Shown: positions 50,552 through 58,960, counted from the first letter of the stretch. The stretch: 64,000 nt of DNA from Leptospira kobayashii (GCF_003114835.2 NZ_AP025028.1:3500001-3564000); one strand, 5' to 3'. Notes: generated from the sequence alone by a model not told the origin. Numbers and translations: made by a program.

Positions 50552-51160
50552 TTGAAAGTCGTTCACATTGAAACCCTTATTGAAAAAGGTCTATTTGCAA
50601 GTTCAAAAGAATGGGAAAGTTTAAAACAAGGGATAATCGAAGAAATCCAAGAGGTAGATTGGCCACCTGGTTCTGGTAAATTTACGATCTATCCTGAAAG
50701 CGGAAAGCGTAGAGGCGAAGGTAATGGTGTAAAGCCAATAAAAGATACCTTCGTGAAGAGACTCATCGTTAAAGGTTGGGAAGCAGAAAAACCATTAGAT
50801 ATTGCTTCTAGAAAAAAACCCGGGAATCTTGATCTAGTCTTAGATTATAAAGATAAAAAAATCGTAATAGAATGGGAAACAGGCAATATCTCTTCTAGCC
50901 ATAGAGCTATCAATAAAATAGCATTAGGATTAATTAAAGGAATTGTAAGTGCTGGAATTTTGGTCATTCCATCCAGAAATCTGTATAAATACTTGACAGA
51001 TAGAATAGGTAACTTCGACGAAATTGAACCTTATACTGATCTCTGGAAAGCTTTAAATTTAGATTCAGGAATCTTAATGATAATTGTAATTGAGCATGAT
51101 GCAGAAAGTAAAGACGTCCCTCGAATTCCAAAAGGAACTGACGGTAGAGCTTTAAACTAA
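50552..51160 (+). CDS. BamHI-family restriction endonuclease
   Basis: A 202-aa protein that aligns with BamHI over its whole length. The blocks EKPLDIASRKKPGNLDLVLD, IVIEWETGNISSSHRAINKI, YLTDRIGNFDEIEPYTDL and VPRIPKGTDGRA match BamHI segments closely. The active-site residues are present: Asp94, Glu107 and Glu109 (BamHI Asp94, Glu111, Glu113). The site is expected to be GGATCC or a relative. Starts at TTG 50552, 6 nt after the methyltransferase stop. A low-efficiency start for the endonuclease fits delayed expression. Confidence 0.93.
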   Translation: MKVVHIETLIEKGLFASSKEWESLKQGIIEEIQEVDWPPGSGKFTIYPESGKRRGEGNGVKPIKDTFVKRLIVKGWEAEKPLDIASRKKPGNLDLVLDYKDKKIVIEWETGNISSSHRAINKIALGLIKGIVSAGILVIPSRNLYKYLTDRIGNFDEIEPYTDLWKALNLDSGILMIIVIEHDAESKDVPRIPKGTDGRALN

Positions 51161-51170
51161 CGCCCACTTC

Positions 51171-51342
51171 GGCTAACTACGCCTTACCGCTACGCTGCGG
51201 GATTCGTTTCACTCACCCTTGCTCGGGCAAGCCACATTCCTCTTCTGTCACTCGCTTGCAATACGCAAGCTACGTGCCAGTCCCTAACGCCTCCTCCAGA
51301 GGCTCAGGGTCGAGGAACGTCGGTAAGGCTAGTTCGTTATGC
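51171..51342 (+). repeat. attC site 41
   Basis: 172 bp. R'' GGCTAAC, R' GTTATGC; arms CATTCCTC / GAGGAACG with inner arms CGCCTTACCG / CGGTAAGGC, a new combination of arm classes. Confidence 0.95.
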
Positions 51343-51364
51343 GACATACATGAATTAAACTAAT

Positions 51365-52795
51365 ATGGAACGATACTACTTTCAATTATCTTTCTTTGAA
51401 ACAAATCCTACCTCTCTTACATATCCAACTCTTGAATTTGTTGAATCTTGTGGTAGTTTAGGCGAAGACTTATTCAAAAATGATTCAATAATTTTCGTAG
51501 ATTCAAATTCATTAGGAAATTTTCAAAATGGAAAATTTGTCTTCGAACTGAATTTACTAAAACATTTATCAAAAAATACAAAAAGGTCATATTCAAATAT
51601 CAGAAAAAATTTGTTGGATAAAATGGTTTTAATTGCCATGAGCACTGAAACGACCAAAAATCACTTCTTCCTTGATATTTTCATAAAAAATCTAAAATAC
51701 TCCGAAATTCAGAAAATATATTTATTAAACCAAAACTTTACTTCGATTAGAAACAATTTAAGCATAAATAAACAAATCTATTTCAGAAATTGTAAAATAG
51801 AACATTTTGAATCATATATAGAAAGTATAGAGAATAATTTACATTTTGAGAATTCCAAAATAGGCTACTTTAAACATTCAAATGCATCGGATAACCAAAC
51901 ATTAAGATTAAAAAACTGTTCAATTAATTACCTAGATACTACTGCTCAAAATATATTTTTGGAAAATATTTCCGGACTAAGCCTATTCCTATTTAAGGCA
52001 AAACATATTTCAAACTTAACAATTGTAAATGTATCTATCAAATTCTCTAAAGAAACAATTCTAAAATACCTATACTTTGATTCTTCGATTAATCTAATAA
52101 GCAATAAAAAACCTAAAGGATACAACATATTTGAAAAATTCTTATACTTCTATTTTAAAAAACCGGAACAATACATTCCCGGAGAAGTTCTCTTTCCGTA
52201 TCCAACTGAAAATAAAATATCATATAAAAGAATCATTAATAAATTCAAAAACAACATAAGCTACTTTAAACCAAAAATTTATGTTGAAGAAATTGGAGAT
52301 GGAATATATACATATAAAGAAGACCCGAGGATTGAAAAAAGCAGCATAGGATTTGCATACAATCAATCAGTTTTAATTAAATCACTAAATGAAATTTCCT
52401 CTACATTAAAAGACTACAAAGTCAAGGAAAGTTTAATTAATTATCACCATTATTTTAGCTCCAGGAATAATTACTGGAGACAATTATTATATTTCTTACA
52501 CGCCGGATATCGTCGATTCAAAAGACCTCTACTTTTATTAATCATTTCCATTATCCTAAACACTTTTTTAATAAATTTAATTCGAAATGATTTCGGTGAT
52601 GGATTACATTCAATTTATTTTAACTTTAATATTATAAGTTATTTTGAAAAAATATTATTTAAAAATCTAGACTTCAATTTCAACTTTCTTTTAAGGCTAT
52701 CTTCACTAATGCTAGAATCTCTAAATTTCTATTTGATATTCTGTTTAACAATTTATATCAAAGAACTAATTAGTTTTCCGAAAAAATACGAATAA
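51365..52795 (+). CDS. Unknown membrane protein with repeat-like N-terminus
   Basis: A 476-aa protein. The middle (about 110-230) shows irregular leucine/asparagine strands (NQTLRLKNCSINYLDTT, NIFLENISGLSLFLFKAKHI) similar to a beta-solenoid. Two membrane helices lie near the C-terminus (about 388-406 PLLLLIISIILNTFLINLI and 440-470). No named family. Compare with the pentapeptide membrane protein at 6636, where the order is reversed. Confidence 0.68.
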   Translation: MERYYFQLSFFETNPTSLTYPTLEFVESCGSLGEDLFKNDSIIFVDSNSLGNFQNGKFVFELNLLKHLSKNTKRSYSNIRKNLLDKMVLIAMSTETTKNHFFLDIFIKNLKYSEIQKIYLLNQNFTSIRNNLSINKQIYFRNCKIEHFESYIESIENNLHFENSKIGYFKHSNASDNQTLRLKNCSINYLDTTAQNIFLENISGLSLFLFKAKHISNLTIVNVSIKFSKETILKYLYFDSSINLISNKKPKGYNIFEKFLYFYFKKPEQYIPGEVLFPYPTENKISYKRIINKFKNNISYFKPKIYVEEIGDGIYTYKEDPRIEKSSIGFAYNQSVLIKSLNEISSTLKDYKVKESLINYHHYFSSRNNYWRQLLYFLHAGYRRFKRPLLLLIISIILNTFLINLIRNDFGDGLHSIYFNFNIISYFEKILFKNLDFNFNFLLRLSSLMLESLNFYLIFCLTIYIKELISFPKKYE

Positions 52796-52805
52796 AATGT
52801 ACGTC

Positions 52806-52974
52806 GCATAACTACGGCTTATCGCTACGCTTCGGGATTCGCAAGCTCACCCTCGCTCGGGCTACGCCACATTCCTCTTCTGTCACTCGCTTGCATACGC
52901 AAGCTACGTGCCAGTCCCTAACGTCTCTTCGAGACTCAGGGTCGAGGAACGTCGATAAGCCTAGTTCGTTATGC
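52806..52974 (+). repeat. attC site 42
   Basis: 169 bp. R'' GCATAAC, R' GTTATGC; arms CATTCCTC / GAGGAACG; inner arms CGGCTTATCG / CGATAAGCC. The ATG in R' is in frame with the next gene. Confidence 0.95.
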
Positions 52975-52991
52975 GAAATTACTCAAAATCA

Positions 52992-53867
52992 ATGTCAAAA
53001 GAAATACTAAATAAGATCGCATTTGGAAGTTTCATAATCGGAATCATTCTATTCTTCATTTTATGTTTTCAAATGATTAATAGTGGATATATACTTACAT
53101 TTCATGATGTAAATATTGATGACTCAAGTAAAATAGCGACAATTTTTCAAAGCCTACTCAGCACCATCTGGCTTACAACTACGATTTCACTACTATTCTT
53201 AACTTTTTATACTCAAAAAGAAGAATTAGAAAAAACATCTGCCTCTTTTAGACAACAAAACGAAGACAATCATTTCTTTAGTTTGATGAATACTCTCTTT
53301 AATATTAGGGATAGAATTGAAATTTCAATTCCAGAAGAATCTTATAATTCAGATTCGGCTTTTCCTCAAACTACCGAAAAAAAAATTACAGGTAACAAAT
53401 ATTTCCAGTATGTCTACCTATGGTTTACTATGTTTTCAAAAATATTAGACAATCAAGAACTTGACGAAAAACTTGCGCATGAATACAAAACGACCCTCAA
53501 TGAAATATTTCATTTATCTGAAAACATATATGCAGGATCCTTTCATCAGGTTGTATTTGAAAGAAGAGAAGACTTTTACTCTGCTTGTTTTCAACTCTAC
53601 TATCCGTTAATTTCTGACGAATCAATGAATTACTTTAATTTTTTAAAACAACTCCTTAAATATTCACAAAATTGCGTAAATAAGACATCTTTTAATCAAT
53701 ACATTAAATCCGTACTTTCTCCCGATGAAATATCCTTACTATTCTATTTTGGATTATACGATGATGAATTCGGCCTTGTGCTAAGAGAAATGAATTTTTT
53801 TAAAGATTTCTCCTTAGATTATTTAATAGAAAAAAAGCATATTGAATTTTATAGGCTAAATGAGTAA
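52992..53867 (+). CDS. AbiC-like (putAbiC) phage abortive infection protein
   Basis: About 291 aa from ATG 52992 (the frame is open to ATG 52971 in the attC). Two membrane helices lie at about 8-28 and 55-75. Then FYTQKEELEKTSASFRQQNE and DNHFFSLMNTLFNIRDRIEI follow, the pattern of putative phage abortive infection proteins (putAbiC): membrane anchor, Q-x-x-E-L coiled segment, FFxLL helix. The C-terminal part is helical. By family it would act at the membrane and kill infected cells. Assignment from motif and layout. Confidence 0.68.
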   Translation: MSKEILNKIAFGSFIIGIILFFILCFQMINSGYILTFHDVNIDDSSKIATIFQSLLSTIWLTTTISLLFLTFYTQKEELEKTSASFRQQNEDNHFFSLMNTLFNIRDRIEISIPEESYNSDSAFPQTTEKKITGNKYFQYVYLWFTMFSKILDNQELDEKLAHEYKTTLNEIFHLSENIYAGSFHQVVFERREDFYSACFQLYYPLISDESMNYFNFLKQLLKYSQNCVNKTSFNQYIKSVLSPDEISLLFYFGLYDDEFGLVLREMNFFKDFSLDYLIEKKHIEFYRLNE

Positions 53868-53871
53868 CTTC

Positions 53872-54042
53872 GCATAACTACGCCTTACCGCTACGCTGCG
53901 AGATTTGCTCCGCAAACTCTTGCTCGGCCTTCGGCACATTGTCCTCCGTCACGTTTCTTGCTTAGCAAGAAAGCGCGCCGACGCTAACGCCTTCTTTGAA
54001 GGCTCAGCTGCGGACAACGTCGGTAAGGCTAGTTCGTTAGCC
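53872..54042 (+). repeat. attC site 43
   Basis: 171 bp. R'' GCATAAC, R' GTTAGCC; arms CATTGTCC / GGACAACG; left part CGAGATTTGCTCCGCAAACTC. Confidence 0.95.
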
Positions 54043-54070
54043 GCAATATACTTAACTTAAATCTGAATTA

Positions 54071-55408
54071 ATGAAAATATATTATATCAAATTTGACGTA
54101 GAAATTAATGACAACAGATTTCCTGATTTGAAAAATGCGCAGGCATTTTGTTGGGTTTCAGAAACGACACCAGAAGCAGCAATCGTTAAGTCTGAATATT
54201 TTATCAAAAAGGACGATATAAAAATTAATAGAATAATTCAGTATCCTTATGAAGTTAATCACAACGATTTTGAAGACAAAGATATAGGTACAGAAAATTA
54301 TCTCAAATGTAAAAAAGAAGGACTATCTATTCTATATTTAGGTATAACGACAACAGTTAAATCACCAACTAAATTTAGCATTGAAAATAAGTATCAAACC
54401 CAAAATACACAAGAATTCCTTAAGAAATGGAAAAGACTAAAGCAGAAAGGGAAATGTCTACACTATTCGGCTACTAACAATTGTGATCACACAATAAAAT
54501 CCCATTCTATACAAAAGAGACAGATGCTTTCATCAATCTCACATAACGGACATGTTTATGCAATTTCTACTGACCTTAGTGATATAAAGAGAAATGCAGG
54601 AGCACCGACTTATAAACTAAAGGGGCTTGATCAAGTTTCAACATTCCAAGGTTTTTGCCAAAAACATGATAACGAACTCTTTACTCCAATAGATGACTAT
54701 CCTCTTCAACCGACAAATGAACAAGTTTTTTTATATTCCTATCGCTCAGTCTGTCGTGAAATATATATGAAAACAAATTCATATGAACTGTGTTTAGAAA
54801 GTATCAATAAAGAAGAAAATCCAGCAATAATCGAATTCTTGAAGGCCACTATAGAAGGAACAGAAAAAGGGTTAAATGATTTAAAAAAGCATAAGATGAA
54901 TTTTGACAAATCGTTAAAAAAGAAAGATTTTTTAGATATAGAATATGTTATATTTTGTTCTGAATCTAAACCTAACCTTGCATTTTCTGGCCTTTGTTAT
55001 CCATATTACGATTTTCAAGGAAAGCATATTCAAACTCCGTTTGATAAAAACAAAAGATTACAGTTATTATCATTCTGCTCTGCACCAATGGAATCCGGAT
55101 GGGGGTATATTATAAGTTGGCACAAAAGCAGTTCGGATATTGGTCAACACTATATTAACTCACTTGCTACCGCAACGTATTTAAAGAAAAATATCGGAGA
55201 TTATCTATTTAGGCAAACATTACAATTCGAAAATCTAGCATTTTCCCCTATTTGGTGGGAGGCTTTAGAACAGGAAAAAAAAGATCAAATAATTAACTAT
55301 GTCTATAATAATTTAAGTTCATTTTCTGATATCAGTCCAGATCATCTTTCTAGTGGACCAGACGGGATTTGCAAATGGAACTTTTCATATGTCAAATCAA
55401 ACTACTAA
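54071..55408 (+). CDS. Unknown 445-aa protein, copy 2
   Basis: The protein sequence is identical to the copy at 29132-30469, and I see no base difference between the cassettes from their first tag (TTAGCCGCAATATA) to the end of the attC arm. Same features: C/H-rich segment near 125-165 and the GFCQKHDNELF block. Perfect identity 25 kb apart shows a recent cassette duplication. The flanking attC 5' of each copy differs. Confidence 0.75.
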   Translation: MKIYYIKFDVEINDNRFPDLKNAQAFCWVSETTPEAAIVKSEYFIKKDDIKINRIIQYPYEVNHNDFEDKDIGTENYLKCKKEGLSILYLGITTTVKSPTKFSIENKYQTQNTQEFLKKWKRLKQKGKCLHYSATNNCDHTIKSHSIQKRQMLSSISHNGHVYAISTDLSDIKRNAGAPTYKLKGLDQVSTFQGFCQKHDNELFTPIDDYPLQPTNEQVFLYSYRSVCREIYMKTNSYELCLESINKEENPAIIEFLKATIEGTEKGLNDLKKHKMNFDKSLKKKDFLDIEYVIFCSESKPNLAFSGLCYPYYDFQGKHIQTPFDKNKRLQLLSFCSAPMESGWGYIISWHKSSSDIGQHYINSLATATYLKKNIGDYLFRQTLQFENLAFSPIWWEALEQEKKDQIINYVYNNLSSFSDISPDHLSSGPDGICKWNFSYVKSNY

Positions 55409-55427
55409 TATTTAAAAAGTATACTGC

Positions 55428-55571
55428 GGCTAACTACGCCTTACCGCTACGCTGCGGGATTCGCTCCGCTCACCCTTGCTCGGGCTGAAGCCACATTGGC
55501 TATCCGTCACGCTTCATGCTAAGCAAGAAGGCGCGCCGTCTGCCAACGTCGGTAAGGCTAGTTCGTTAAAC
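55428..55571 (+). repeat. attC site 44
   Basis: 144 bp. R'' GGCTAAC, R' GTTAAAC; arms CATTGGC / GCCAACG. Same as attC 23 except the last bases after the G of R'. Confidence 0.96.
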
Positions 55572-55671
55572 GAAATGCCTAAAATTCTTTAAGAAAAGCC
55601 AAAAATGGGCAAATAGGCCTTCTTTTTAAGAATTATTGCTTACTCTCTGTCTTTTAAGTAAATATTGAATC

Positions 55672-55701
55672 TTGACAAATTTATAGATCATATCCTAAAA
55701 T
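55672..55701 (+). promoter_or_regulatory. Promoter of DUF433/PIN-like module, copy 2
   Basis: TTGACA (55672-55677), 18 nt, TAAAAT (55696-55701), unchanged from the copy at 4351. Confidence 0.65.
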
Positions 55702-55707
55702 ATAATT

Positions 55708-55932
55708 ATGAATTACAGAGAACATCTTAGCTCTTCTCCTCAGGTTATGCTTGGGAAACCGGTTATCAAAAACACTAGGGTTACTGTTGAGCTTATTCTT
55801 GAAAGACTGGGGGAAGGTTTGACTATCGAAGATATTCTGGCTGCTACTCCAAACATCCGTAAAGAAGATATCTACGCATGTATTGCATACTCTAGCGATG
55901 TTATTAGCAAGGAAACGCTTCTTGCTAGCTAG
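55708..55932 (+). CDS. DUF433 antitoxin, copy 2
   Basis: A 74-aa protein identical to that at 4387-4611; one silent base change is visible early in the gene (CAGGTT for CAAGTT). Winged-helix DUF433 antitoxin; the PIN-like toxin overlaps it. Having two identical antitoxins means either copy should neutralise both toxins. Confidence 0.88.
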   Translation: MNYREHLSSSPQVMLGKPVIKNTRVTVELILERLGEGLTIEDILAATPNIRKEDIYACIAYSSDVISKETLLAS

Positions 55933-56284
55933 TTTACTAGCTGACGAAAATGTTGATTTTCGTATTATTAAAATCCTTCGAGAATCCGGCATTGTTATTC
56001 ATTCCATACTCGAAGATCATAAAAGTGTATCCGATTTTGAAGTGATTGAAATCGCAAGAAAACTAAATTCAATTATACTTACTTTAGATAAAGATTTTGG
56101 TGAATGGGTTTTTTCTCATAAAGAATTCACCATTGGAGTTATCTTACTAAGATATAATCCAAAAGAATATTTAGAAATTACAAAAGCTATTCAAACTTTA
56201 ATCAACCAACATAATGATGACCTAGTTGGTAAGTTCGTGGTCCTTTCAACTTCCAAGATCAGAATTAGAGAAATACATTTATAA
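55898..56284 (+). CDS. DUF5615 PIN-like toxin, copy 2
   Basis: The product is the same as the toxin at 4577-4963; two silent differences are visible (AACCCA/AATCCA and the last TTG/TTA Leu codon). Acidic DEN and LDKDFG motifs are intact. Start options as in copy 1 (ATG 55898, TTG 55922). Confidence 0.85.
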   Translation: MLLARKRFLLASLLADENVDFRIIKILRESGIVIHSILEDHKSVSDFEVIEIARKLNSIILTLDKDFGEWVFSHKEFTIGVILLRYNPKEYLEITKAIQTLINQHNDDLVGKFVVLSTSKIRIREIHL

Positions 56285-56319
56285 TTTCATACAACTTTGA
56301 AATAAAAAAGGTCAAAATT

Positions 56320-56478
56320 ATGAAAAATTTAAAACTAATTTCAATCATAATTATTAGCTCTATGCTAATAATTTTTGCAGTTGATGCTGCCGGACGAAAA
56401 GGAAGCAAACGTGTCGGTGGCACAAACAGTAAAGGCAAAGGAAGTCATTACGTTGGTGGAAAAAAGAAAAGTAAATAA
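56320..56478 (+). CDS. Small secreted basic glycine-rich protein, copy 2
   Basis: A 52-aa protein identical to that at 4999-5157: signal peptide, then a Gly/Lys/Ser-rich mature part. Its preservation in both copies argues that it is a real gene of the module rather than a chance frame. Confidence 0.7.
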   Translation: MKNLKLISIIIISSMLIIFAVDAAGRKGSKRVGGTNSKGKGSHYVGGKKKSK

Positions 56479-56516
56479 TTCCTTTGTAGATTAAATCTTT
56501 CAAACACAGGCACTTC

Positions 56517-56686
56517 GTTTAACTACGCCTTACCGCTACGCTGCGGGACTCGCTCCGCTTACCCTTGCTCGGTCTGCGACACATTGTCCTCCGTCACGTT
56601 TCTTGCTTAAGCAAGAAATCGCGCCGACGCTAACGTCTCTTCGAGACTCAGCTACGGACAACGTCGGTAAGGCTAGTTCGTTATGC
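56517..56686 (+). repeat. attC site 45
   Basis: 170 bp. R'' GTTTAAC, R' GTTATGC; arms CATTGTCC / GGACAACG. It closes a cassette nearly identical to that at 4251 but is itself clearly different from attC 4 in the loop. Confidence 0.95.
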
Positions 56687-56703
56687 GCCAGTTTGAAAAG
56701 AAT

Positions 56704-57219
56704 ATGTTAAAAAAAAACGATGAAGAAGGATTATCTTATTTTTATATTCTTTCTGAAATTATAATAGAAGCATGGGCTGATTACTCGAATAAAAAAATAA
56801 ATACCAAATTCTAAATCTTAATAATTGGGTAATGGCCGCTTTCGAAGTTTATCGCGATGTTTCGGATATTTTTCCCAATATTCTCAAGAAAAAAAGTATA
56901 ATAGGAAATACTTTTGCGGAGAGAGAATTCATCTTTGAATTGATAAATAAAAACACTTCTATCAGGCAAGACTATCAGCTTAAAACCATTCGTGATAAAT
57001 CCTTCCATGGAAAACAAAGTCATAATAAAAATCAAAAAAAAACATAATAACCTATCTTGGATTTTATTCGGAAAACTTGCCGATGAAAAAACTGAATTCA
57101 TGATTAACCTTCTTGAAAACACAACTTTAGAAGTATTACAATTTAATGTTCAATTGGAGAAAGAAATTAAAAGCTATTTAGGTTACGATTTTAAATTAAA
57201 ATTACAAAAAAAGACTTGA
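56704..57219 (+). pseudogene. Frameshifted copy of the 171-aa protein
   Basis: Second copy of the gene at 8086. An A-run has 7 instead of 8 bases near 56790, so the frame stops at TAA soon after. A second A-run near 57036 has 9 instead of 8 and restores the frame to the end (57219). The middle survives only in another frame. Point differences from copy 1 are scattered. The two homopolymer changes could also be sequencing errors or phase variation. Confidence 0.75.
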
Positions 57220-57243
57220 TATTGTAACCCATGACGTTACACT
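57216..57243 (+). promoter_or_regulatory. Promoter and operator of higBA, copy 2
   Basis: TTGATA (57216-57221), 16 nt, TACACT (57238-57243). GTAAC and GTTAC repeat halves are kept while the bases between have changed from copy 1. Confidence 0.62.
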
Positions 57244-57251
57244 CATATCTG

Positions 57252-57530
57252 GTGATCAAATCATTTCTTCATAAAGGTTTAGAAGATTTTTTCAATACTG
57301 GTAGCAAAAAAGGAATAAGACCTGATCACTCTAGTAAACTTGCAAGGATATTAGATAGGTTAGATGCCTCTTTAAAGCCTGAAGACATGGATTTACCAGG
57401 ATACAAGCTTCATCCTTTAAAAGGTGATAAAAAAAAGCGATGGTCTGTTTCCGTAAATGGAAATTGGAGAGTTACTTTTCTATTTGTTGGTAAAGATGCA
57501 ATTTTAGTTGATTATGAGGATTACCATTAA
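57252..57530 (+). CDS. higB: HigB-family toxin, copy 2
   Basis: A 92-aa protein differing from the toxin at 8634 by one residue that I can see (GKDAIL for GEDAIL), with several silent changes. GTG start 8 nt after the -10. All HigB signatures are present. Confidence 0.92.
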   Translation: MIKSFLHKGLEDFFNTGSKKGIRPDHSSKLARILDRLDASLKPEDMDLPGYKLHPLKGDKKKRWSVSVNGNWRVTFLFVGKDAILVDYEDYH

Positions 57531-57826
57531 TGAAAAACACTAAAACACGAAAGCCTACCCATCCGGGAGAAGTTTTACTCCAAGATGTCTTAAAACCTTT
57601 AAATTTACCTATTTCTGAAGCTGCGAAAAGTTTAGGTGTCTCAAGAAAAACTCTTTCTGAAATTGTGAATCAAAAAGCTGGGATTACTCCAAATATGGCT
57701 GTTAGAATCGCATATGCTACAAATACATCTGCTGAAAGCTGGATTCGAATGCAAGGAAAGTATGATCTTTGGTTAGCTATGCAAGAAAAAATAAATCATA
57801 TCGAAAAATTCCCTATCGCTGTTTAA
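57530..57826 (+). CDS. higA: HigA/VapI-family antitoxin, copy 2
   Basis: A 98-aa HTH antitoxin, one residue different from the copy at 8912 (LLQDVL for LLEDVL). Recognition helix and C-terminal WIRMQGKYDLW unchanged. Likely cross-neutralises the first HigB. Confidence 0.92.
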   Translation: MKNTKTRKPTHPGEVLLQDVLKPLNLPISEAAKSLGVSRKTLSEIVNQKAGITPNMAVRIAYATNTSAESWIRMQGKYDLWLAMQEKINHIEKFPIAV

Positions 57827-57838
57827 AATCAAACCGGC

Positions 57839-57982
57839 GTATAACTACGCCTTACCGCTACGCTGCGGGATTCACTACGTTCACCCTTGCTCGGGCTAAA
57901 GCCACATTGGCTTTCCGTCACGTTTCTCGCAGAGCAAGAAAACGCGCCGTCCGCCAACGTCGGTAAGGCTAGTTCGTTATAC
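57839..57982 (+). repeat. attC site 46
   Basis: Short class, 144 bp. R'' GTATAAC, R' GTTATAC; arms CATTGGC / GCCAACG. It belongs to a different attC class from site 7, which closes the sister cassette. Confidence 0.95.
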
Positions 57983-58003
57983 GACATTTCCTAAATTAAA
58001 ATT

Positions 58004-58645
58004 ATGAGTAATAATTCCGGCAATATACTTACAGATTTCATTGAAAAATTAGATTCTTTAATTATCTTATTGAGATTTTCAAGAGAAGAAATATATGAAA
58101 AACTACCGCACAATTTTCTTCTTTGGGGAGAAGGCAAAGAAATTGAAATCAATTACCTAAAATACAAAGAACAAATTCTCGATTCTACCACAATTTTAGG
58201 TTGTTCCTATTTTGAAAATTTTCTTCAAGATTTCTTTCGTGCACTATATAAGCACAATCCATCTTCACTACCGAATAAAAAAAAGATAGAAATAGATTTT
58301 ATAATGAAAGTTAACACATACAATGAAATACTAGATTATATTATCGATAGCGAAATTCATGAGACATTTTATAAAAGTATTTCTGAGGTGCTAGCAATAC
58401 TAAGTGATAAATTTGGGTTTCAAATTTCGGCAAACAATATTTCTTCAATTCAAACTGGATTTCTAATTCGAAACTGCCTGATTCATAATAAAAGATTATA
58501 CGACAATAAGCTTGCAGATAATTTAAAAAAACCAGCTCTCACGCAAATAGATTTCAGCGAAAGTGAAATTCATGATCTTGGACTAGTTCTTAGAAATTTT
58601 TCAAGAGATTTATATGAGCAAGCAATTGTGAAAAAGATTATTTAA
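58004..58645 (+). CDS. HEPN-family protein (MAE_28990-like)
   Basis: A 213-aa helical protein: TILGCSYFENFLQDFFRAL near residue 65 and FLIRNCLIHNKRLYDNK near 160, with Arg and His in the RNxxxH order, like the MAE_28990/MAE_18760 HEPN group. A 77-aa gene follows closely and may be its partner. HEPN RNase toxin or defence role inferred. Confidence 0.7.
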   Translation: MSNNSGNILTDFIEKLDSLIILLRFSREEIYEKLPHNFLLWGEGKEIEINYLKYKEQILDSTTILGCSYFENFLQDFFRALYKHNPSSLPNKKKIEIDFIMKVNTYNEILDYIIDSEIHETFYKSISEVLAILSDKFGFQISANNISSIQTGFLIRNCLIHNKRLYDNKLADNLKKPALTQIDFSESEIHDLGLVLRNFSRDLYEQAIVKKII

Positions 58646-58662
58646 CTTAACGTGGATAAAAA

Positions 58663-58896
58663 ATGAATTCACAAGAATTAGAAAATTTTCTGAAGACAGA
58701 GTTTACTGCAATAAAAACTTACCCGACAGGACTAATTGCCTTAAATAGAGATAATTTGGACTATTTTGTTGAATCTTGCCATGAGTCTAAAATCAGGGAA
58801 ATCATACCTCTTTATCATGACAAAGTAACACGCCTAATGAACACATTGCCTGGCATAGGAACCTTAACCCAATTCTTACTATGTTGCCATTCATAA
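58663..58896 (+). CDS. Small unknown protein after HEPN gene
   Basis: A 77-aa protein, 17 nt after the HEPN gene in the same cassette. NSQELENFLKTEFTAIKTYP and REIIPLYHDKVTRLMNTLPG are helical. No DNA-binding motif is evident. Could be a cognate antitoxin or a truncated gene. Confidence 0.5.
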   Translation: MNSQELENFLKTEFTAIKTYPTGLIALNRDNLDYFVESCHESKIREIIPLYHDKVTRLMNTLPGIGTLTQFLLCCHS

Positions 58897-58960
58897 TGAA
58901 ATTTTTAGAAAAGAAGACTTCCCTTTTCATTATTCTCTATCCGAATAAAAAGGAAACGTC

